A stretch of DNA of 64,000 nucleotides, taken from contig NZ_FRCN01000001.1 of the NCBI RefSeq assembly GCF_900142925.1, positions 372,001 through 436,000 on the forward strand, read 5' to 3'. Shown here in pieces: positions 1 to 8,293 of the stretch; the stretch's first letter is position 1; every line of letters starts with the position of its first letter. Below the pieces are notes generated by a model. It was given only the letters and a program-made list of their open reading frames with translations, made no database searches and was not told where the DNA came from. The DNA is from Chitinophaga sp. CF418. GTDB lineage: Bacteria; Bacteroidota; Bacteroidia; Chitinophagales; Chitinophagaceae. The translations under genes were made by a program, and so were the position numbers.

Positions 1-591
1 TTAAAGAATTTTTTTAGCGATGTAAATGGCGAGCAGAATATCGCCGTGCCGGTGCACATAATCGTAAATGAAGCGCATGCCCAGGACCATATGTTTTTTG
101 ACGGCATTCCGGGAAATACCCAGCAAAAAGGCCACTTCGTCATAACTTTTCCCCTCCTGCCGGCATAATTTGAATACATTCAGCCGCTGGGGAGGCATTC
201 TTCCGAGCGCTTCCTGGAATAAACGCTCATATTCCTTGGCCCTTACTTCCTGTTCCGGCTGCGCACCGGCGGTTTCACTCAACTGATTGAATAACTGGTC
301 TCTGAGTACTTTATCGGTGGCAAGCTTGTCGATCGTCTTTATAACATGGTTCCGGGCGATCCTGTATAAATATCCTGTAAAGGACAGTTCAGGATTAATA
401 CGGTCCCTGATTTCCCATACCTTGAGGAACACATCATGCACCAGATCTTCTGCAAGTGAAGGAACTTTGCAAAACCGCAATACATAGATGTAAAGAGAGG
501 CGTGATAGTGCCGGTAGATTTTCGTGAACGCAGACTCATCTCCCTGCTTCATCCTTAACAACACCTCTTCCTCGGATGGCATACGATCCAT
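1..591 (-). CDS. ECF-type RNA polymerase sigma-70 factor
   Basis: A 196-residue protein with the two-domain ECF layout. The sigma-2 region is at about residues 20-90 (motif DLVHDVFLKVWE) and the sigma-4 helix-turn-helix at about 130-180 (SYDEVAFLLGISRNAVKKH). Both the ATG and the stop lie in the window, the stop at base 1. In Bacteroidota such factors usually sit upstream of a FecR anti-sigma gene and a SusC/SusD pair; any such genes would lie beyond the left edge. The family is clear, the regulon is not visible. Confidence 0.93.
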   Translation of the reverse strand: MDRMPSEEEVLLRMKQGDESAFTKIYRHYHASLYIYVLRFCKVPSLAEDLVHDVFLKVWEIRDRINPELSFTGYLYRIARNHVIKTIDKLATDKVLRDQLFNQLSETAGAQPEQEVRAKEYERLFQEALGRMPPQRLNVFKLCRQEGKSYDEVAFLLGISRNAVKKHMVLGMRFIYDYVHRHGDILLAIYIAKKIL

Positions 592-644
592 ATCAAATTG
601 TACATTAGTAGGAACCCCCTAAAAGGTGTAAATCTAAATAAAAG

Positions 645-666
645 TGCCCAATGTACAAATTGGGCA
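645..666. promoter_or_regulatory. 8-bp perfect inverted repeat upstream of the ECF sigma gene
   Basis: TGCCCAAT and ATTGGGCA are separated by 6 bases (GTACAA), 54-75 bases upstream of the sigma ATG. There is no T-run after it in either direction, so an operator fits better than a terminator. The cognate protein is unknown. Confidence 0.4.
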
Positions 667-743
667 GGATTGGCGTAGAAGGGTATTTTTTACGCGTAGC
701 TGGCGTAGGATCTTTAGAGTTGTAAATATTTCTACATAATTTA

Positions 744-776
744 TTTGCGCAATTGAAATAAATGTTCATATATTTG
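744..776 (+). promoter_or_regulatory. Promoter of the tRNA-Asp gene
   Basis: A TTTG element at 744-747 and TATATTTG at 769-776 are 21 bases apart. This matches the Bacteroidota -33/-7 consensus (TTTG, about N19-20, TAnnTTTG). The tRNA begins 27 bases after the -7 element. Confidence 0.65.
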
Positions 777-803
777 CACCCCCGACGAACGGGAAACTAC
801 GAT

Positions 804-877
804 GGATCAGTAGTTCAGTTGGTTAGAATGCCGCCCTGTCACGGCGGAGGTCGCGGGTTCGAGTCCCGTCTGGTCCG
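804..877 (+). tRNA. tRNA-Asp (anticodon GTC)
   Basis: A 74-base cloverleaf. The acceptor stem GGATCAG pairs with CTGGTCC; the D arm follows, and the anticodon stem CCGCC/GGCGG carries loop CTGTCAC, so the anticodon is GTC. The T arm is GCGGGTTCGAGTCCCGT and the discriminator base is G. CCA is not encoded, as is common in this phylum. A strong terminator follows 8 bases later, so it appears monocistronic. Confidence 0.95.
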
Positions 878-885
878 CAAGCTTT

Positions 886-920
886 AAGCCTCTAAATCGA
901 AAGATTTGGAGGCTTTTTGT
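886..920 (+). terminator. Rho-independent terminator after tRNA-Asp
   Basis: A 13-bp stem (886-898 with 903-915, one G-U pair) closed by a GAAA loop, followed by TTTTGTTTT. The same stem type recurs at 5519 and 8003 behind tRNA-3'-like sequence. Confidence 0.85.
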
Positions 921-1013
921 TTTATTCACATTTGGATATCGAATCGATCCTAATTATTTTTTTTCTGTTTCTGTGTTGCAGTAATCTTAAAATAACTTGC
1001 AAGCTTACATTTA

Positions 1014-1931
1014 TCAGTGAAACGATCGTCTAAATTCTAATGGAGAAAGGTCTGTCTTTGCTTTAAATAAAGTACTAAACGATTGCTGACGTTCAAAGCC
1101 CAATCCGTATGCAATTTCGCTCACAGATAAGTTAGTCGTAGATAATTTTTCTTTTGCTTGTTCTATTATTTTATTATGTATGTGTTGTTGGGCGCTTTGT
1201 CCTGTAAGTGTACGAAGCATATCACTTAAGTATCCTGGGGAAACATTTAATTGTTCTGAAAGGTATTGAACGGTTGGCGTACCTTTAATTAACGAGTGTT
1301 CGCTTTTAAAATAGTCATCTAAAATTTCCTCCATTCTTTGCAATATATCGTTGTTTACCACTTTACGGGTAATGAACTGACGCTTATAGAAGCGATTACA
1401 GCAATTTAAAAGTAGTTCAATCTGGGAAATAATTACATCCTGGCTAAAATCGTCGATTCTACTATTTAACTCTTCTTCAATGAGCTTAAAAATAGTAAGA
1501 ATCGTTACCTTCTCTTGTTCTGAAAGATGCAAGGCTTCGTTGGCCGAATATGAAAAAAAACCGTACTGCTTGATCTTTTGGGCTAAAGGATAGCTCCACA
1601 AAAAATCGGGTTGAATCAACAACGAATATCCGGAATGGTCTCCGCCATAATCAGCGCTACCAATTAACTGTTCAGGAGCTGCGAACAATACACCACCTTC
1701 ATTAAAGTCATAATAACCCTGACCGTATTTTACTTTCCCACTAAGATTAATTCTGTACGATATTTTATAAAAGTTCAGAATATTTGAATTGGGCAGTTTG
1801 CTATAATCTATCTCGTTATTTGTATTATTTACCAAACTGATCAACGGGTGCAGGGGTTTAGGCAAGCCAAGCGCCTGATGCACAGCAGATAAGGATTCGA
1901 ATTTATAAGGGATATCTTCTTCCTTTTTCAT
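1014..1931 (-). CDS. AraC family transcriptional regulator
   Basis: A 305-residue protein with an N-terminal ligand-sensing half and a C-terminal double helix-turn-helix at about 205-305. The second helix region shows the family signature (VSEIAYGLGFERQQSFSTLF, then LSPLEFR). It lies 59 bases downstream of an SDR gene on the same strand, and an inverted repeat fills that gap, so regulation of or with the SDR is likely. Effector unknown. Confidence 0.9.
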   Translation of the reverse strand: MKKEEDIPYKFESLSAVHQALGLPKPLHPLISLVNNTNNEIDYSKLPNSNILNFYKISYRINLSGKVKYGQGYYDFNEGGVLFAAPEQLIGSADYGGDHSGYSLLIQPDFLWSYPLAQKIKQYGFFSYSANEALHLSEQEKVTILTIFKLIEEELNSRIDDFSQDVIISQIELLLNCCNRFYKRQFITRKVVNNDILQRMEEILDDYFKSEHSLIKGTPTVQYLSEQLNVSPGYLSDMLRTLTGQSAQQHIHNKIIEQAKEKLSTTNLSVSEIAYGLGFERQQSFSTLFKAKTDLSPLEFRRSFH

Positions 1932-1945
1932 TGTAACAATTTAAC

Positions 1946-1984
1946 AATTACAACCGACAATATAAAATACTATCGGTTGTAATT
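1946..1984. promoter_or_regulatory. 12-bp inverted repeat between SDR and araC genes
   Basis: AATTACAACCGA (1946-1957) and TCGGTTGTAATT (1973-1984) form a perfect inverted repeat with a 15-base spacer. It ends 15 bases upstream of the AraC ATG. It could be an autoregulatory operator or an AT-rich terminator for the SDR; the absence of a T-run favours an operator. Confidence 0.4.
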
Positions 1985-1990
1985 AATTCT

Positions 1991-2728
1991 TTACCAGGGG
2001 ATTTCGCCTGTTACCGGATTCATTTCCTCGCTGATGAATTTCCCCGTTGGTCCGTCTTCACCAATTAAAACATATTTCGCTATGCGGGCTGCGGCGTCAT
2101 TAACAGTGCCTGTTCCGCGGTGGTTGTTAAAATCGGTGGCTGTAAAACCAGGATCAACTGCATTTACTTTGAATGGTTTATCACGCAATTCATAAGCCAG
2201 CGCAATGGTGTACATATTTAGTGCGGCCTTTGATGGTCCGTAAATGCCCCCTTTGAACTGATAATATTTGAAATCAGGATCGCTGCTTAATGTAAGCGAA
2301 CCCAGTCCGGAAGATACATTTACAATCCGGGGTTGTGACGATTTTTCCAGCAAGTCTATAAAGGCCTGGGTAACTCTCACCGCACCATATAAGTTAGTAC
2401 TAAAAACTGTATTCATGACATCGAGATTAGCTGTTAACGGAGTTTGAGGCATTCCGCCGCTCATCCCGGCATTATTAATCAGGGCGTCCAATACCGTTGT
2501 TTTCTTACCAATTTCAATACGTGCGGCATTTACCGATTGTTGATCAGTTATATCTATCTGTATAGCTTCCACTTCTTTCAGGCCTTCCAAGTTAAGTTTT
2601 TCTATCGCGTCCTGACCATTCTTCAAATTACGACAGCCTAAAAAAACATAATAACCTTCTTTCATTAGCTGACGTGCTGTTTCAAGTCCAATACTTTTAT
2701 TGGCTCCGGTAATGAATACTTTTTTCAT
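1991..2728 (-). CDS. Short-chain dehydrogenase/reductase (classical SDR)
   Basis: An NAD(P)-dependent Rossmann-fold oxidoreductase of about 245 residues. The cofactor-binding motif TGANKSIG is at residues 7-14, NNAG is in the middle, and the catalytic YxxxK appears in YGPSKAAL. The start is placed at the ATG giving MKKVFITG; the reading frame continues 11 codons upstream, but Rossmann proteins normally begin right before the first strand. It shares a strand with the AraC gene downstream. The substrate cannot be read from sequence. Confidence 0.88.
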   Translation of the reverse strand: MKKVFITGANKSIGLETARQLMKEGYYVFLGCRNLKNGQDAIEKLNLEGLKEVEAIQIDITDQQSVNAARIEIGKKTTVLDALINNAGMSGGMPQTPLTANLDVMNTVFSTNLYGAVRVTQAFIDLLEKSSQPRIVNVSSGLGSLTLSSDPDFKYYQFKGGIYGPSKAALNMYTIALAYELRDKPFKVNAVDPGFTATDFNNHRGTGTVNDAAARIAKYVLIGEDGPTGKFISEEMNPVTGEIPW

Positions 2729-2761
2729 TTGAATTATTCTGTTTATTGAAACAAAGGTCAT

Positions 2762-3304
2762 TCAATTATACATGTCGGATGTTTGCTAATTGAGGATGTT
2801 TGTTTGCGATTTAATATTTAATCCTAAGTGGTTTGACCATGGTGTTCAGGATCAGAAAAAGGTTATGCAGATCTTTAGATTGGTATTTACCTCGAACTAC
2901 CTTGCAGGTATGATAGGGATCTCTAGGATATTAATAGCATTATTTGCAGGATTGCTAGGGTATACGTTTAGTACTACAGCACTCATTCATTTGTCGCCGT
3001 TATTTTCGCATGGCCCTCTTTCCCCGCCAGGCATTATGCCATTGGACTATGAAGCAAGAGACCGTGTGATCAGCGCAATAGCCCAGACGCCAAGTCTATT
3101 TTCTTCATGCATAACTCGTATGTTCCACCAAAACAGGACAAAACCTTATATTGCTGATTCAAGGCATATAGATCACACGCTTTTTTGTTGTATTTCTTTG
3201 TATTTTTTCTGTTGATCAAGCTATCAATGTAATTCAACAAAACGCCTTAAGCAGGACGTGATTAACATTGTGTACGTCTCCGTTAAATTAGAACCAATTA
3301 ACTG
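2762..3304. other. Intergenic stretch with no supported gene
   Basis: An open frame of 141 codons lies at 2790-3215 on the plus strand. Its composition is irregular: one hydrophobic patch, then low-order sequence ending in a Cys/Phe-rich tail. It has no recognisable family and no clear promoter. It may be the eroded remains of a membrane protein gene or a chance frame. Confidence 0.4.
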
Positions 3305-3655
3305 TTATTTCCCGATAATTGCTTTTCTGTGTTCCATTCCCCAATGAGCGAGATTATCGATGATCGTTCGCAATGTGCACCCATATTCTGTCAGGTTATA
3401 CTGAACAGTTACCGGCTGCGTGTCAAATACTGTTCGTTTGATCAGTTTATTTATTTCCAGGTCCTTCAATTCCTTGCTCAGCATTTTGTTGGATATGCCA
3501 TGAACGTCATTTAGAATATCAGAAAATCTTCGCCCGTTGTAATAGCAAATAGAAGATATGATGGAGATCTTCCATTTTCCGCTCAATACGTCCATTGCAT
3601 CATGGACAGCCATGATCTCTTTTTTGTGTCCTGTCAGACATATGTTGTCACCCAT
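3305..3655 (-). CDS. HxlR family transcriptional regulator
   Basis: A 116-residue winged-helix protein of the HxlR/YodB family: AMDVLSGKWKISIIS near residue 25, RFSDILNDVHGISNKMLSKELKDLE in the recognition region, and YNLTEYG in the wing. Such proteins often sense electrophiles or quinones by a conserved N-terminal cysteine; here Cys6 precedes the domain. It is divergently transcribed from an SDR gene across a 104-base gap holding a palindrome, a common HxlR arrangement implying direct control of the SDR. Confidence 0.92.
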   Translation of the reverse strand: MGDNICLTGHKKEIMAVHDAMDVLSGKWKISIISSICYYNGRRFSDILNDVHGISNKMLSKELKDLEINKLIKRTVFDTQPVTVQYNLTEYGCTLRTIIDNLAHWGMEHRKAIIGK

Positions 3656-3682
3656 AAGTTACCTTGTTACCAGAATGTTACT

Positions 3683-3733
3683 GTTACTTTTGGTTACAAA
3701 GTAACGAAAATAAATCAAAGTTCACTAGGTTTG
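3683..3733 (+). promoter_or_regulatory. HxlR-type operator and SDR promoter
   Basis: A perfect 8-bp inverted repeat, GTTACTTT (3683-3690) and AAAGTAAC (3698-3705), has a 7-base spacer. GTTAC also recurs at 3666, 3677 and 3693. A TAGGTTTG -7 element lies at 3726-3733, so the palindrome would overlap the -33 region. Repression by the divergent HxlR protein is inferred. Confidence 0.55.
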
Positions 3734-3759
3734 TATCGTAAACAATAGAGAATTTAATC

Positions 3760-4503
3760 ATGAATTTTAACAGTAAAAACGTAGTTATAACAGGCGGCAC
3801 AACCGGAATTGGACTGGCAACCGCAAAAGCATTTATAAATGCAGGTGCAAATGTTTGGATCACCGGCAGAAACGCTGAAAATTTGAAAAAGGCTGCCGAA
3901 GAGATTAACAGCCCGAATTTGAAAACGGTAGTTTCGGACACCTCGAAGTTGACAGACATCTCGATCCTGGAAAAAGCAGTTGCAGAAAACGGGGAAAAGT
4001 TAGATGTACTTTTCCTGAACGCAGGCATTGGGGCATTTGCGCCAATTGAACAAACAACCGAAGCAGATTTTGACGCGCAATTCAACACCAATGTAAAGGG
4101 ACATTTCTTCACCTTGCAAAAGCTGATCCCGCATTTGGTAAATGGCGCAGCCGTTGTATTCACTTCCTCAGTGGTCGCAACGGCTTCAAATTTGGGTACC
4201 AGTGTTTATTCGGCAACTAAAGGAGCATTAAATAAAATAGCCCAGATTGCAGCAAACGAATTGGCTGACAGAAAAATCCGCGTGAACATTGTTAGTCCAG
4301 GCCCTATTCAAACCCCAGGACTAGAGACTGTCGTACCTCCGGAAGCAAAAGCCTATTTAGCTGCAGCAACTGCACTGCAAAGGCTGGGCGATGCGAATGA
4401 AATTGCCCAAACAGTATTGTTTTTGTCTTCTGATGCTGCAAGTTTCATCACAGGTACGGAAATAGTGGCTGATGGGGGCTACCTTACTTACGCATTAAAG
4501 TAA
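3760..4503 (+). CDS. SDR family oxidoreductase
   Basis: A 247-residue classical SDR with TGGTTGIG at residues 11-18, NAGIGAF in the middle, YSATKGALNK as the catalytic YxxxK, and a C-terminal end typical of FabG-like members (SFITGTEIVADGGYLTY). It is divergent from the HxlR gene and ends in its own terminator, so it is probably a single-gene unit induced when HxlR leaves the shared operator. Substrate unknown; reduction of reactive carbonyls or quinones fits the regulator type but is inference. Confidence 0.92.
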   Translation: MNFNSKNVVITGGTTGIGLATAKAFINAGANVWITGRNAENLKKAAEEINSPNLKTVVSDTSKLTDISILEKAVAENGEKLDVLFLNAGIGAFAPIEQTTEADFDAQFNTNVKGHFFTLQKLIPHLVNGAAVVFTSSVVATASNLGTSVYSATKGALNKIAQIAANELADRKIRVNIVSPGPIQTPGLETVVPPEAKAYLAAATALQRLGDANEIAQTVLFLSSDAASFITGTEIVADGGYLTYALK

Positions 4504-4531
4504 ATTTGTAACCATTACGCTTCAGTAAACG

Positions 4532-4556
4532 AAAAGAGGCAATAAGCCTCTTTTTT
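4532..4556 (+). terminator. Terminator after the SDR gene
   Basis: AAAAGAGGC (4532-4540) pairs with GCCTCTTTT (4546-4554) around a 5-base loop, with a continuing T-run. Confidence 0.85.
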
Positions 4557-4573
4557 ACTTCCACTTACGCGGT

Positions 4574-4660
4574 CTAATAACTTACAGGAATCGGGATCGT
4601 CCATTCCCACACTCCTTCGATTATTTCATAGTTAATCTTTGGTCCTGAAATCCAGCCTGA
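4574..4660 (-). pseudogene. Orphan 3' coding fragment downstream of the secreted hypothetical gene
   Basis: On the minus strand, codons 4660-4574 read protein-like (SGWISGPKINYE, then EGVWEWTIPIPVSY and stop). They begin just after the stop of the gene at 4663-5112 but in another frame, and have no start codon. This looks like the tail of a gene whose reading frame was broken, either that neighbour or a lost gene. The call rests on composition only. Confidence 0.3.
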
Positions 4661-4662
4661 TT

Positions 4663-5112
4663 TTATTTAAGGACCCTTCTCGGAAATATGAACCACTTTC
4701 CTTTTTTACGATATTCTCTTATAGAAGAAATAAGCCATTTCGAAAAGTCAGAGAAGTCTGCATCATTGTATCTTGAAAAAAGTTCAAATACTTCACCTGC
4801 CCAGTCTACTACTACATAGGAATAAATTCCATCAGTTTTTCCCGTTCCCCACAAGAGACTATCCGTGGTCCGATATAATGGGAATCCAAAGGCTTCTGAA
4901 ACGTATTGTTTATATTTTTCATCGTTCCAGGTATAGTCGTCATAGGATCTCCAATAGAGATGCGTCTGAAAAATATCTTTTCCATTAGAATATCTATCAT
5001 CTTCTCCCATCGGATTGTCTCCTTTTATTAATTTAAAACCTTTAGGAAAGGTCGCTTGCCCTAAAGTAGTCATCGCAAAGAGCAGGAAGAAAAAACTAAA
5101 AAAATATTTCAT
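4663..5112 (-). CDS. Secreted hypothetical protein
   Basis: 149 residues beginning with a signal peptide (about residues 1-18, ending TLGQA), then a mature domain rich in aromatic residues (HLYWRSYDDYTWNDEKY, VVVDWAGEVFELFSRY) and a basic C-terminus. No family is recognised. It stands alone and, judging by the in-phase-looking fragment right after its stop, may be shortened at the C-terminus. Confidence 0.65.
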   Translation of the reverse strand: MKYFFSFFFLLFAMTTLGQATFPKGFKLIKGDNPMGEDDRYSNGKDIFQTHLYWRSYDDYTWNDEKYKQYVSEAFGFPLYRTTDSLLWGTGKTDGIYSYVVVDWAGEVFELFSRYNDADFSDFSKWLISSIREYRKKGKWFIFPRRVLK

Positions 5113-5797
5113 AAGTTGGCATGAGTTGGTTGCTCAATATATAATCTCTAATTGGATTTAAAAATTATTAATCAGTATTGAGTTTCGCTTCCAGCCTCCT
5201 GGTAAAATAAACCTAACAAGATCCTTTACTGAAGATAATTACAGGGACACTATAAGCTTTCCCCGGATGATAAGGATTATTTATTTAAATAGTAGATAAT
5301 CTTTCTTAAATCTGTGAGCATCTAGCAATGTTTTAGTCATCCGAATAAATCATCCATGGTTAAACTATTTTGAACTATACCATTAGCATATATGTTTCTC
5401 ACTATTCCAAAAGTAGTGATCATAGTCAAAAAAATAACCTTATTAGTACGCGTTGCTGTTCTCAAAGTATTTATTTTATCCTATAATTCTTCCTGACCTC
5501 CCAGCCCGCAAGGAAAAAAGCCTTCAAGTCGAAAGATTTGAAGCCTTTTTTTATAGCCCCCCTTTATACCAGTTCCTACACTATCACTTAGGATTTTTAT
5601 TATCCCGCAACCAAACATGAAATCCTATATAGCGTTTGCAAAGAACTTTTACAGCCGATTTTGAAATATACGATGAGCGGACAAAAAATCCGGATGTACC
5701 AGGATTATGGAAAAGTAAAAATTCTTCATCTTAAAGATGAGATCCTATGGCAGATGGTCATTTGCTATCATAATTTCACTTTCTCAATCACTATTAT
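5113..5797. other. Long intergenic region with one tRNA-like repeat
   Basis: 685 bases, AT-rich, with no supported gene. The only clear content is the tRNA-3'-like plus terminator element at 5495-5552. Short open stretches at 5690-5790 on the plus strand look weakly protein-like, but no frame is convincing. Confidence 0.5.
5495..5552 (+). repeat. tRNA-3'-end-like sequence plus terminator, copy 1
   Basis: CCTCCCAGCCCGCA (5497-5510), which resembles a tRNA acceptor 3' end, precedes a stem AAGCCTTCAAGTC / GATTTGAAGCCTT with loop GAAA and a T-run. The terminator half is nearly identical to that of tRNA-Asp at 886. No tRNA body lies upstream. The 14-mer recurs exactly at 7981. Confidence 0.6.
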
Positions 5798-6718
5798 ATG
5801 ACAATACCATGTAGATCATTCCCTTTAACAGCACCTGCATTATACCTCATCCTAACTTTTTTCTTTGTTTCCTGTACCAACGAGGATCCGGCAATCACGC
5901 ACGACTCAGCCTATTTCAATGCTATTGAGGACAATGATATTGCGCTGGCCGCACCACAGGAAGGTGATTGGCGTTATTCACATAAAGAGAAAATACAAGA
6001 CCTGAAAGCTTATAAAAAGTGTAATCCTGTAAGGCAGGGAGCCAATCATTCCACTATTTACCTCATGCCTGTAGGTGATTTCACCCTACTTCAGCAAACT
6101 GCATTGAGGCAGGTAAGGGAGTACGTGGAAATTTTCTTTCAGATGCGAACCGTGTTACTGTCAGCCATTGCCGATAGCGCTATTACAGCCGTTCCATCCA
6201 GAGGGCATGACGGGCATACACAGCTACTTGCCCCTTACCTGCTGGATAGTCTGCTAAAAGACAAATGTCCCTCCGATGGTATAGCACTCATGGCCATCAG
6301 TGCAAAAGATCTCTATCCCAAAAATGACTGGAACTATGTATTCGGACTGGCATCGTATACAAAGCGGATAGGCGTTTCTTCTATTTACCGTTTACAGGAT
6401 GGTCACCTGGATACCGCTAATTATAAAAATTGCCTCAGGAGATTGGCAAACATTTCTTCACATGAGATAGGACATATGTTTTCCTTACATCATTGCCTAT
6501 ATGCCAGCTGTGTGATGAATGGCACCAATGGCCTGGTGGAAACTGACCGAAATCCCCTCCGCCTTTGTTCTGACTGTCAGAAAAAACTATTCTGGAATAT
6601 CGCATACGACAATAAACGCAGGCTGAAACAATTGGGTGATTTCTGTAAAAAAAATGGCTTGCAACGTGACTGGCAAATCTTGAAAGCGGACCTAGATGCT
6701 ATATACCAGTCCAATTAA
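5798..6718 (+). CDS. Archaemetzincin-like zinc metalloprotease, lipoprotein
   Basis: A 306-residue protein with a lipoprotein signal (hydrophobic 13-25, lipobox FVSC, Cys26), so probably anchored in a membrane on the outside of the cytoplasm. The zinc site follows the archaemetzincin pattern: HEIGH at 222-226, third His 232, Cys233, Cys238, Met240 of the Met-turn, then CSDC at 257-260. The glycine expected three residues after the second histidine is Ser229. Archaemetzincins are small peptidases of unclear physiology. It lies alone between two tRNA-like repeats with an LLM oxidoreductase gene. Confidence 0.85.
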   Translation: MTIPCRSFPLTAPALYLILTFFFVSCTNEDPAITHDSAYFNAIEDNDIALAAPQEGDWRYSHKEKIQDLKAYKKCNPVRQGANHSTIYLMPVGDFTLLQQTALRQVREYVEIFFQMRTVLLSAIADSAITAVPSRGHDGHTQLLAPYLLDSLLKDKCPSDGIALMAISAKDLYPKNDWNYVFGLASYTKRIGVSSIYRLQDGHLDTANYKNCLRRLANISSHEIGHMFSLHHCLYASCVMNGTNGLVETDRNPLRLCSDCQKKLFWNIAYDNKRRLKQLGDFCKKNGLQRDWQILKADLDAIYQSN

Positions 6719-6827
6719 TATAGATTGTTAATGACCTGTTTGGCAGCGCTTTCTCATATAGTCTTGGATTAATTGCAGGCTTTAAAGCTTGCAATCTTCT
6801 CCTGCTGCCTGGTAATGCTATAATATC

Positions 6828-6835
6828 TACCTTTG
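6828..6835 (+). promoter_or_regulatory. -7 promoter element of the LLM oxidoreductase gene
   Basis: TACCTTTG matches TAnnTTTG, 28 bases upstream of the ATG. No convincing -33 partner was seen. Confidence 0.5.
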
Positions 6836-6863
6836 TAAAGGTATTTTACTAGAAAAAGGACTT

Positions 6864-7886
6864 ATGAAGAAAATAGGATTTTTATCGTTCGGACATTGGT
6901 CCAATCATCCAACCTATAAAACCCGTACAGCGAGTGACACACTGCTTCAGTCCATTGATTTAGCCGTTGCTGCCGAAGAAATCGGTTTAGATGGTGCATA
7001 TTTTCGGGTACATCATTTTGCGGCTCAGTTAGCATCTCCATTTCCTTTGCTTTCGGCTATCGGCGCCAAAACAAACAAGATAGAGATTGGAACAGGTGTT
7101 ATTGACATGCGTTATGAAAATCCCCTCTATATGCTGGAAGATGCGGGCGCCACTGATTTGATTTCGGGCGGGCGATTGCAATTGGGAATCAGTAGAGGTT
7201 CGCCGGAACAAGTGATCGATGGGTGGCGTTATTTTGGATATGAACCAGCTGCAGGAGAAACAGACGCAGATATGGGACGTAATAAAGCGTTGCAATTCCT
7301 GGAGAAACTCAAAGGTGTTGGATTTGCCCAACCAAACCCATTCCCGATGTTTCCTAATCCACCGGGGTTGTTACGGTTAGAACCCCACTCCGAAGGATTG
7401 CGGGAACGTATTTGGTGGGGAGCTGCCTCTAATGCTACAGCTATTTGGGCCGCCGAAAACGGAATGCACCTGCAGAGTTCTACCTTGAAATTTGACGAAA
7501 GTGGGAAGCCTTTCCATGTACAACAAGCAGAACAGATCAGGTTGTACAAAGAAGCATGGAGAAAAGCAGGACATCTGCGCGAACCAAGGGTTTCGGTGAG
7601 CCGGTCTATTTTTGCATTGATGAATGATCAGGACAGATATTTCTTTGGGCAGGAAACCAACAGAGGGGATAAAACAGGTATTATCGAAAATGATAGACGC
7701 GCCATTTTTGGGAGAAGCTATGCAGGAGAACCGGATCAGCTCATCCGGGAATTAGCGCAGGACGAAGCCATTCAGGAAGCGGATACACTCCTTTTGACGA
7801 TACCCAATACGTTGGGGGTCGACTACAATGTACACATACTATCCTCTATCCTGAAGCATGTTGCACCTGGATTAGGTTGGCGTTAA
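6864..7886 (+). CDS. LLM class flavin-dependent oxidoreductase
   Basis: A 340-residue bacterial luciferase-like monooxygenase TIM barrel. Family features include the N-terminal strand with GHW, the early AAEEIGLDGAYFRVHHF segment, the IEIGTGVIDMRYENPLYMLEDAG segment, and SGGRLQLGISRGSPE near residue 110. It would use FMNH2 or F420-like flavin chemistry on an organic substrate that cannot be named from sequence. It has its own promoter and no co-transcribed partner. Confidence 0.92.
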   Translation: MKKIGFLSFGHWSNHPTYKTRTASDTLLQSIDLAVAAEEIGLDGAYFRVHHFAAQLASPFPLLSAIGAKTNKIEIGTGVIDMRYENPLYMLEDAGATDLISGGRLQLGISRGSPEQVIDGWRYFGYEPAAGETDADMGRNKALQFLEKLKGVGFAQPNPFPMFPNPPGLLRLEPHSEGLRERIWWGAASNATAIWAAENGMHLQSSTLKFDESGKPFHVQQAEQIRLYKEAWRKAGHLREPRVSVSRSIFALMNDQDRYFFGQETNRGDKTGIIENDRRAIFGRSYAGEPDQLIRELAQDEAIQEADTLLLTIPNTLGVDYNVHILSSILKHVAPGLGWR

Positions 7887-7980
7887 ATTGTAGTTTGACT
7901 AATGTGATTTTTTGGACAAAACCGGGCAACAAAATGCAATATCCGGCATAAATCATCTGCGAACTGGTTCGAAGCTTGTT

Positions 7981-8038
7981 CCTCCCAGCCCGCATCAAAA
8001 AGTAAAGCCTTCAGGTCTTTGGATTTGAAGGCTTTTTA
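7981..8038 (+). repeat. tRNA-3'-end-like sequence plus terminator, copy 2
   Basis: The same 14-mer CCTCCCAGCCCGCA (7981-7994) as copy 1, here preceded by GGTTCGAA resembling a T loop. A hairpin AAGCCTTCAGGTC / GGATTTGAAGGCTT with a T-run follows. It is in the same orientation as copy 1, 2.48 kb apart. The rest of 7887-8293 holds nothing else recognised except the promoter at 8242. Confidence 0.6.
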
Positions 8039-8241
8039 ATTCGATATATTTTGTCGTTTTACCACAGTAAAGCGCTAAATATGATTTTATTAATTGGTCT
8101 GAAATACTATTGTAAGGTGCTCCTAAAATGGTCCTGTGATCAGCGAACGCTGAGGAATACGTAAATCAGATAGTGCCTGAGTTTCTTTTCCCGGAATAAA
8201 AAGGAATTGAGACAATCCTCGTAATTACGGCAGGATAGGGA

Positions 8242-8249
8242 TATATTTG
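8242..8249 (+). promoter_or_regulatory. -7 promoter element of the transglutaminase gene
   Basis: TATATTTG matches TAnnTTTG and lies 44 bases before the ATG. Confidence 0.45.
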
Positions 8250-8293
8250 GTACTATTAATATCATTGAACAATATTAAACGCACCCAGTTAAC

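Noticed and set aside
2790..3215. 141-codon open frame on the plus strand
   Set aside because: Irregular composition, no promoter, no recognisable family; treated as intergenic.
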